DNA of 64,000 nt from Apostichopus parvimensis (lineage: Eukaryota > Echinodermata > Holothuroidea > Aspidochirotida > Stichopodidae), in the NCBI GenBank assembly GCA_000934455.1, contig KN882376.1, forward strand, positions 86,876 to 150,875, read 5' to 3'. How positions within the stretch are numbered: position 1 is the first letter of the stretch; the number at the start of each line of letters is the position of its first letter. Of this stretch, positions 55,721 to 64,000 are shown one piece after another. The position numbers and the translations under genes are program-made. Below the pieces are notes generated by a model. The model did not search any database and was not told the origin of the DNA. It was given only the letters and a program-made list of their open reading frames with translations.

Positions 55721-58700
55721 TGCTGTATTATTCCAGAAGGGGTGGTTATTACCTTCTGTAAAAGCACCAGTCATGTAGTAGTAGCATGGTGGGCTCATAA
55801 TAGACGCAGGCATTGAAGACTCGCCCCAAACCGTGTGCCGCGATCTGAAAAAGTTGACTTTCCGTTGCTTGCAAGTGAAGTTTTCTGCTTGTCGCTACAA
55901 AATGCAGACAGTAATGAAACGTGATACCTTGTTATCTTGAGCTGGACCTGAGATGTCCATCGCTGTATTGTTATATACACTGTGCTGTGGGTATTGACCG
56001 CGGCTGTATGTACTGACTGTACACTAGTGTATAATTACCGAAGGTAGCAAGCTGTGTGTGTATTTTCTGGGATCGATGGTGGTGTTTAACACTTCTGTTA
56101 CACCTCATTCGAAACATTAGAAGTTTCTTTTTGCGCGAGTCTTCACACCCTTTAAGGATTTGATCTACAGTAGATGTCTATCAACGAAAAATCCAAATCA
56201 CTCAACTGTATACATGTGTTTTTCATATGTGTAGTCCCTCAAAAATGTAATATTCTCAAAATATTTAAGGTTCTGTGATTATGCACAATACAATTGAGCA
56301 GAATTTTACCACAAAATGTCTGCTGTGTCAAGTTCTTTCACCCCCCTAAATTTACACATTTGTCATAGGCTAACTGTAGTGTAGGCCTTAGTATACATCC
56401 ATTGACTTTGGATGCTGTTTGCTATGCTCTGAGACTCTAAGCTCAGACAGGTCAGGTTCCAGAGAGTAGTGGTACAGTATCATATTTAGGTAATGTTGGT
56501 TATTTCCAGGGTGTAAGATTTCCAAATGCCCACAAAATGTGCAAAACTGGGGGGAGGGTGTTAAAAGCTTAAAAATTGTCACAATTTGGTCAGCAAATAA
56601 TGGATTCAAACTCATGAAATATGTAATTCTGCTTGACTGCAAAAAGTTTCGGTGGCCTGCTGTATCGTTGCTAGGTGAAGGTGCGTCAATTATGAGGTTG
56701 CGTCAATGATGAAGCCTTTACTGTACTATACTAAGTGCTAACACTAACAGTTAGGCCTTTTAGAAGTAAGCCTAAAGCTCGACTCCGTTAACGTTCTAAA
56801 GCCAGGAGTAGGAGACTAGCCATGTCTTACTAGCATAGTCTCCTAGACTACTAGGGGTTGTGTCAATTAAACCAAGTTTAATGCAACATTTAGTTAGGGC
56901 AATGTTAGATCATTAATTATAACGTCATGGCTATTTTCAGTGTGAAGTGCGTATGAATCAGCTGTTCTAATTCTGTGGAGTATTGGTCCAGCACTTATCA
57001 AAACAAAATAGAGTACACAGTACAGAATGCCCACCCTTGGTAAAATGGCAAGGTATTCACAATATCATTTGAATTTTTGAAACTTTCAAGCAAGGGCTTT
57101 TAGAGTGAATAACAGGTTAGCACAGGGACGTAGCTATGGGGGATGTGGGGGAGGGGTTCCTTATCCCCTCCCTCAATATTTGAGGGAGGGTGTCTCATCT
57201 CCCTCCCTTAATAATTGGCTTGAATCTTGAATAGTTGGAAAATCAGTGTTCAACAATATGCCAAATGGAAAATTTTATCTGTGCAATATTGGCAATATAA
57301 TTCTGATTTCTGAGTCAATAATGTTCGGCCATTTATAATTTAGTCTTACATTATTCAAAGATTTGACGAAAATCAAACTTACAATCAACCAAAATCTTGT
57401 TGTTAACTCCTTGTACAACCCATAATTAAGTTGAAAATATGACAATTGTCTGAATATGACTAATTGGCATATGAAGTAGCTGAAAATCTCAAAATTGGAA
57501 TTTCAATTCATGAGGGATTTTGTACATGTTCATGGTGTTCGTTTTGCAAGTAAGTATGACTAATTGTAATGTTGCTAACCCATTTCAGACTTTCCTTAAA
57601 CCATTCCAACACTTTCCATCCTTTTATCTAGCTAAGGCATGCCAGTAACCTTCAGTCCATGCTCACCTCAATTTACTAACAGTTCACCTTCCTCTTTCAA
57701 CATTCCAGTACATTGCTGCACCATTGTTTACTCCTTGGTGGTCAGGACTGAATTGGAAGCTGTTAGTCAGAGCTGTCCTGGCTGCCTGGGCATGAGGATG
57801 TGCCTTTATATTGAGTAAGTTAAGTTAAATAATTTTGTTACTATTGTAATTTTGTCTTGCTTAAAGCGTGTGAGCTAGTTACTTTCAAATTAAACTGACA
57901 AAGTGCTTTCTACTTGAGCTGTTTCCTTGTATTCTTTGTGTTTCTTGCCTTTTGGAACCTTAGCTGGCAGGGCCTTGCAACATTAACCTACAGTATTGGC
58001 AATCTTTACTAATGAAGTAAATTTCTATTAATCAGCTAGTCATATCAAAATAATTTTGTAACAAACACAAACTGAGGATCAATAAAACCTGGGGTTACAA
58101 TTTGATCAACAATTGTTTAGGCAGTAATGGGTGGCCTACTGTACTGCTGTAAATAACTGTATAGCACATAATTATGGTCAGTTTGATCACCAAATATCTA
58201 CTAACTTGAGGTACATCATCTCTCCATATGAATCCACCTAGTTGGAATATTATGATTCTAGTTGGAATATTATGATTCTACATCTCCCAATCTAGGCTTG
58301 TTTGTCATATTTTAACTTTGACCTTTCCAGCTTACTGCCCTAAAAGCTCAGTGAAAAATAACACCGTTCCATGGATGCAATTGCCATATCAATAATCATT
58401 ATTTTCATTGAGTTATCTGTCATTAAACATTTTGTGCTAAATAAAATTCGCCAGATTTGTTAATGAGTCCATAGATTCTACAAACTTTAATCAAAATATG
58501 CAAGCCCCACCCAAAAGATCATGCGCCAATCAAATCTCTCTGTTTTGTTACGACCGCTAGGCCTAGGACTTACTTTCGCTTTCATGGCTATCCTAAGGTC
58601 CATTCTCTTGAATAGTATCTTTTTTCGGTCTTACCGATGTTGCTTGCAAAATTGTGTCATATCCTTCCATTGTAAGGAATAAACAGGTGTTTTCAGACAC

Positions 58701-59687
58701 TTCCTCTGTAAAATTGGGTACAAAAAGAGAACAATACGAGTATATGGGTTACATTTGTGTTATGAACATGCTGATATGAGGGGTCGCAGTGATTTTACGG
58801 TCGTTCTCGCCATAAGGGCAACAGAAAATAATTTTTTGCTTTTCGATTGCGACAGCTTTTCTCAATTAAACCCACCCAGTCAGAGTGCAATTTAGAATAA
58901 GAAACTTTGAATCTGCTTCAGAAGTTTGTTTTCCGAAATTCATCAGCAAGTTACACGTATTGAGACTTTAAAGAATTTTCACACTGTTCTATCCAAAATA
59001 AAACGTGACATATTCTCATGAAATCTTGAAAGAAATTTATAAAATGTCTTGGTGATGAGAATTTATTCTAATAATGTTTGGTGCTATTTCTACACCCCTT
59101 CTCTCAACTATTCCTTAGTCAACATCTGCTGATAATAGGTTAACAAGTTCTTTATGGTTTACAATCTCAATGTAAGGAGAGGGGTTGAGGGTGTGTGGAT
59201 CAAGTAGTTTTGCTTTTCGTGTGCCAGCTTTGTCTCAGGTGACATTTCTCAACAGTACAAATTTATATAACTTGATTATTATGCTAATTATGTATCATGA
59301 AATGGGAAAGTCCTGCACTTTTCTAGTTTGGAGATGTTGCATGGGATGAACTATTGTACTAACAATGACCTCATTTTGAGTTCAATCCGTGAAAGGCTTT
59401 AGTTAAGACAGTGTAGCGATCATGCAAGATAAGGATCAGTACTTCAGGTATTGTATTTATATGTTTGTAAATGCTGTACATATATTGTAGACAGGAATGA
59501 ACATTTTCAATTTGAAATGCTGAAATTGAAATATTTGTCAGAAAAGGTTTCAGCAGTCAGGAATGCAATGTAAATGTAGTAACATTTGGAATTTGTCACG
59601 TTCAGTTAAGCTATAAGAAAATATTTGGAATATTGTCTGGTTGCCTGCTTTGGTTGCCTGTTGCATACATTTACTTTTCATTTACAG
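55721..59687. other. No gene recognised; scattered repeat pieces
   Basis: Holds an hAT-like end with a strong hairpin at 57120-57210, a 21-bp tandem duplication (TAGTTGGAATATTATGATTC twice) at 58242-58283 and otherwise AT-rich DNA. The promoter and first exon of the methyltransferase-like gene may lie in the last kilobase, but I cannot place them. Confidence 0.45.
57123..57212 (+). repeat. hAT-like end and strong hairpin
   Basis: GGGACGTAGCTATGGGGG resembles the GGCGTAGC ends of the hAT-type elements in this window. It is followed by an 11-bp stem, CCCTCCCTCAA TAT TTGAGGGAGGG. No matching right end is evident. Confidence 0.45.
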
Positions 59688-60416
59688 CATCAAAGGCCGA
59701 ACACAATGATTTCTGGTGCTGGACATAGACTCTTTGAGGCCGCTTCACATGCCAAGCTGTACATCAAATTCAGACCAGCATACACCAAAAGCGTGATACA
59801 GAAAATTCTGTCATTCTTGTTGGAAAAGGTTAGAGATGTATTGCTCAAGTAAGTGAAGGTATTAATATGCAGAATAACCAAGAGATAATTAATAATCATT
59901 TTATTTTACCTGTTGAAAGAGAAAATCAGATAATAATTGCAATAGGTTTAGGCTGTAAATTCAATATGGCTAATTCCTTCTGCCAAATTGATTGAAACAT
60001 TTCTCTGTGATGTTCTTTACCGATCTATACGGCGAGTTATTTCTCTTAAGTTAAATACGTTTACTTTCTTCTGATATTGGATTTTAAGACTGTTTTCTTG
60101 AACAATTTCTGTTCTTTCAAGTTTCCTTGTAAATGAACACAGGACTCACTCATAACTGCGTTACGATTTTACTTTTTGCTTTTTTCCATTATTCATCAGA
60201 AGGTTTATTGGTGACCATTCATGATGCGCATTTGTCTACTCTTTATGTTTTCGTATTGTAGCATTCCGCCCCTTTGGAATTGGCAGTAGACATTGGCTGT
60301 GGATCCGGTCAGAGTTCAAGATCCCTCAATCCTCATTTCAAACAAGACTTGACGTCAGCCAAGTTCAAATATCTCAGGCTCAGAGTAAATCGGTGGAAAA
60401 AAAATCTCACCTACAG
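59688..60416 (+). CDS. Class I SAM-dependent methyltransferase-like, two exons, partial
   Basis: Exon 59688-59828 (acceptor catttacag, donor gttaga) holds a likely start at 59706: MISGAGHRLFEAASHAKLYI, then KFRPAYTKSVIQKILSFLLE. Exon 60262-60416 (acceptor ttgtag, donor gttaga) continues in phase 0: HSAPLELAVDIGCGSGQSSR, with the SAM-binding motif I (VDIGCGSGQ). This matches the Methyltransf_11-type family annotated as putative methyltransferase DDB_G0268948-like, in which ASHAKLY..RP..P is followed by CGSGQSTR. After HFKQ the family-like text GTDVSxxQIxQA is present only in another frame (DVSQVQISQAQ), and the first frame recovers at NLTYR. Two small compensating indels would explain this. 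No later exons are recognised, so it is a partial or decaying copy. Confidence 0.6.
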
Positions 60417-62460
60417 GTTAGAAGAAAATTGAATGCGTTCGTCTTGTGACTAGAGAATGTTCATAATAACTGCTTTCTTTGTGAAAATTATTTTGGAGTT
60501 GCAGTATTAAAGATAATTTAGTTGTGATGTATTTTTCTTAAGATCTGTATCCAGGTATATGGCTATCATAAAATGTTTCTTGTTCCATTCGTATATTAGC
60601 ATTAGATGTGCTTCTAGCAAAAAGACCCCCAACAATTAGCAATTAATGTTAAAGTTTTACCAGCTATTTGAACTAAATATCCAGTACAATTAAGCGGACA
60701 CTAAAATTCCTTCAAATGTTATTTATCTAACTCTGCCAATCAAGTGGCATTTCATTAATGAAGAAAAACTCAATGGTTTTGTAACAATCTTTGATGTTAC
60801 CTTTGCATGTGAATAGTTCTAATTTTAACAAGTGTATGAACGATGAATTATTCACATGTAATGTAACGGAATTATAACCTGTTCGATTAATACAGAGAAT
60901 TTAAAATGATATATTAGTTGGATGAAATGCCATGTGTAGTAGTCTGCAGGTTTGGTGAAATACTTGGCAAACAAATTCAAAGAGCTAAGTACCTATTTCT
61001 TTGCATCCTGTTGAACTTGTCATCCTATAGACACTTTAGGTTTTGTGATTTTATACTTCCTAAATGGTTCGTAAATGGTTTGAAAAGTATTGGTTCTTTT
61101 GAAAAAAAATAATTTCTAGAGAGGAATCAAGTTGTAAATTCACAACAGATGTAACCACAAGTAACTGTACATTGTATCACTGCTTGTTATTGTGGCCATC
61201 ATGGGCCCACATAAATACATTTGAACTTTCATATTTTTTTTTCAGGCAGTACAGATACATAGCCTACCGTCAACAGGTTCAATGGTGCTAGGGGTTCCTA
61301 GCAAGACACGTCAGGGTTGTGCTACCATCATTTGCAGTCCAACGGATCAGAAGTGAGTTTCCAGACAATCGTCAGTATACTGGTTCAAGTTGCCAGGAGA
61401 AAACTCAATTGTATATGTAATGACAGAGAGTAGGGAAATACAAACACAACAAATCAAATAGCTTCCGTACTTCTCCGTACGTGGTGGCAACTTTATTGGG
61501 GAGTTAAATTTGTACTGAGCATTGTAAGAGGGCGGTGGATATTGACTTTTCCCGGAGATGAGTTTATTACTGCAAAATAAAATGAAGATGAAAACTAATA
61601 AGAATAAAATAAGAAAATATATGTACAATGCATCTTATGAAAATCACTGGTAACTGTATGACCTGAACTCTAACATATCCATTGGACAACTCTGAAAACA
61701 GCAGAGAATTATACCGAATAGGGCTAACATTTAAGCCTACACCTTCGGTTAAACCTAGTACCAATACATTAGACTGCGACCATTTGGGTCAGGTTAACAC
61801 AGCTACGTTCAACTAACCAATGAAGGGATATTTAAATCCAAGGACACGTCTGCCCAAGCAATCTCTATAACACATCAAGTGTAACCTTCATCGTAATCGT
61901 GAAACAGTCATTGATAATTATAGAAAACAGGTTGGCTTTAACCAACATACAATTAAACCAGCACATTTCCTTAAGAGGTAATAATATAACCTATAGAGGT
62001 AAGTAATCAAGCCCTATGCTATTGGCATATAGTCCAGGCAAATAGGTTAAGGAAACAATAACATAAGATAAAAGAATATAAAATAATCATGAGAGTAATC
62101 TCAATTCATGCTAAAACACAAGTCAAACTTCCCGCACAACTAGGCCAGTTAACAACTTCAGGCCTACACAACTCCACACGGTACATTTGTGTAGCGAAAA
62201 TGGGCGCCGCCATCTTAATAACTAAAAGAGGGCGCTAACCTGAAATCCCGTCAGCGATATATACAATATTTACATAAAATGGGGCCAGTAACGAAACAAA
62301 GAGCCCAGTCTTAAGAACTTTTACTTAACTCATCCTTTGCCGTAAATGAAACAATAGTGTTTACACATCGTTATCCCATAGTGATCTTAAGGATCTGCTC
62401 CACAAAATGAACATAAAAACTACATGATACAAGCCCGATGATAATTGTATTTACTAGTGT
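60417..62460. other. No further exon recognised
   Basis: A segment after tttttttttcag at 61246 has an acceptor-like start, but neither frame resembles the next part of the methyltransferase (the region after NLTYR). The remainder is AT-rich; a GC-rich patch with GGCGCCGCCATC lies near 62205. Confidence 0.4.
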
Positions 62461-62465
62461 TTACA

Positions 62466-62545
62466 CGGGTCCAAAAGTCGGGAACCGGTTACCCGAGAGC
62501 CGTTACCCGTCGGGTATCAGGGTACCCGGGAAAAACATTTTACCC
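62466..62545. repeat. ACCCG/CGGGT palindrome cluster
   Basis: GGGAACCGGTTACCCGAGAG, CGTTACCCGTCGGGTATC and GGGTACCCGGG follow one another, giving several overlapping inverted pairs in 80 bp. It could be a transposon end; the partner end was not found. Confidence 0.5.
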
Positions 62546-62899
62546 TCGTGTATCACGATTTTCAAGAAACTATACATATTGGATGCTGTAATAACTGTTT
62601 TCATAATGTTTTCATGTTCAAATACGTAGGTGTAAGATAAGGTATAAAACCTTCCTCAATAATTTCTATTTGCTTTTGTTTCCATTAACTTCTTAATAAC
62701 TTAATTATTTAATTATAATAACATTACTACTGACATCGCACTGCCGCCGCTGCTTATGCTTGCTCTCCACGTCTATTGGATCAGACCATATTAATATCCA
62801 ATTTAGCTCTTAAACAGTTGTTACTACTACTATCTATTATGCAGGCCCAGGGTTCGCATTGGCCGCGAGATTGCGCGGTTCGCGCAATTTGATCGCATT

Positions 62900-63420
62900 T
62901 GGAATAAAATATTAGTAAATAGCCACCAGGTCATTTGCGGACAACAGGCCAAATCGTGACAACCTTGTAAACATGATATTGCAAGAAAGGACAGATCTCA
63001 TATGTGGTTTGTAGATGTACCATATTCAATTTAAGGAGCCTATTATTGCTTTTGGTGGATCAAAGGTCATTTGAAGTCAGCAAATGCCAAGCATGTACTT
63101 CACTCCGATCTTACCTGTCTCTCTACACTAACACATCTTCCTAAACATAATATCGTAAGGGAAGCTTGGACAGATCGCATATTTGGAATGTAATTGTACC
63201 ACATTGAGTACAAGAAGCCTTCATGTTGTGGGCGTAGGTCAATGGTCATTTAGTTCACCAGGGGTCAGATTGTGAAACCATGTTTTACACAATATTTCAA
63301 CAAGGACTGATGTCATATTTAGTATGTTGATGTATCTATCACATCAAGTAAAGGAACCTGTTGTTGAGGTCAATGGTCATTTCAGGACAGCCTGTGTCAT
63401 TGTGAATTGATTGTTTGTCA
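62900..63420 (+). repeat. Diverged tandem repeat, about 140-175-bp units
   Basis: Three to four degraded units share the order: ATATTGCAAGAA-like, GACAGATCTCATAT, TGTAGATGTACCATATT, AAGGAGCCT and GGTCATTTG. The GGTCATTT mark falls near 62932, 63065, 63243 and 63378. The frames are not maintained, so it is a repeat rather than a gene. Confidence 0.65.
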
Positions 63421-63549
63421 CATCGCACTGCTTTTCACTGTATTACTAATATCAAGTATGTTGTACACCCTCACTATACATTACGTCAGATTCATGAAGA
63501 AAATAGCTGAATGCTACATCATCGAAACCACTATTCATTTTTGCATTCT

Positions 63550-63990
63550 GATTATTCACCAGTATTTGAGCTTACTGAATCATAAGAACTGTTTTTAAAG
63601 CATTGCTTAATTCCTCTTGTCTGTTCTGTATTAAATGTTTGAGTCTTTTTAATTATTTCAAGTACTGGCACGAATGGGGAAGGCTGTTTCGCGCTAACCA
63701 GTTTTGGCACAGCTAAGGCAAATCGATCAACTCTCATATTTTCATTAAAAAAATTGTTCATCATAGTTTGAAAATGAAGTCTGACATTTTTACCAAAATT
63801 AATGAGCATTATCCTGAATATAATGTTCTGCATCTTTAATACTAAATTAAAGGAGTATTCACCTTAATCATTTATTTATTACAGGTATTTGAGCTAACTG
63901 AATCATAAAACACCGTTTAAAGCATTGCTTAATTCCTCTGTTTGTTCTATATTACATTTTTGAGTCTTTTTAATCTTCTGCATGTTCCAC
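63550..63990 (+). repeat. Pair of direct repeats of about 95 bp
   Basis: The segment at about 63560-63655 (GTATTTGAGCTTACTGAATC, AAAGCATTGCTTAATTCCTC, GAGTCTTTTTAAT) recurs at 63882-63975 with substitutions. The intervening sequence has no recognised gene. A longer tandem array may continue beyond the window. Confidence 0.8.
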
Positions 63991-64000
63991 TGAGCAAGTT

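Noticed and set aside
61246-61355. Third exon of the methyltransferase-like gene
   Set aside because: A good acceptor is present, but neither in-phase translation resembles the expected next segment, and a stop follows.

Overview
This window looks like repeat-rich, AT-rich nuclear DNA from a marine invertebrate animal. The signs are genes split by GT-AG introns, several clades of non-LTR retrotransposon (LINE), hAT-type DNA transposons, two complex satellites and two assembly gaps (N runs). An echinoderm or another invertebrate deuterostome would fit, but nothing here fixes the species. Host genes are sparse; most of the window is transposons and satellites nested in one another.

Layout. 2.9-7.9 kb: a two-exon minus-strand gene for a 338-residue helical protein, with an antisense LINE in its intron. 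8.35-8.8 kb: a TTAA-flanked MITE, with a second copy at 33.7-34.2 kb. 9.4-19.9 kb: satellite A, interrupted by a 6.3-kb element with terminal inverted repeats of more than 1 kb (9547-15864, with a LINE fossil in its core) and by an unidentified insert that itself carries an hAT element with a perfect 8-bp target duplication. 19.9-24.9 kb: a decayed Tx1/L1-type LINE whose tail ends inside a satellite A monomer. 24.9-26.6 kb: an hAT-like composite. 30.9-33.45 kb: satellite B. 34.2-37.0 kb: a 5'-truncated LINE with an unbroken frame of 915 sense codons, lying inside an inverted satellite B unit. 37.7-38.1 and 47.7-48.1 kb: two copies of a foldback MITE. 42.1-46.3 kb: spliced remains of a HECT-type E3 ubiquitin ligase. 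49.3-49.6 kb: a fragment of a DDE (rve-type) integrase on the opposite strand. 51.5-54.2 kb: hAT-like elements nested at least three deep. 54.9-55.7 kb: another LINE fragment. 59.7-60.4 kb: two exons of a class I SAM-dependent methyltransferase that looks incomplete.

Three observations stand out. First, a module of about 110 nt with two hairpins recurs seven times in different hAT-like elements. Hairpin spacing is nearly constant at 42-44 nt, and one base pair covaries. Second, two unrelated satellites are each built from about 175-180-bp and about 225-230-bp monomers. Third, a HECT ligase remnant and an integrase remnant lie tail to tail a few kilobases apart, which could be two genes of one mobile element or a coincidence. 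No rRNA, tRNA or CRISPR array was recognised.
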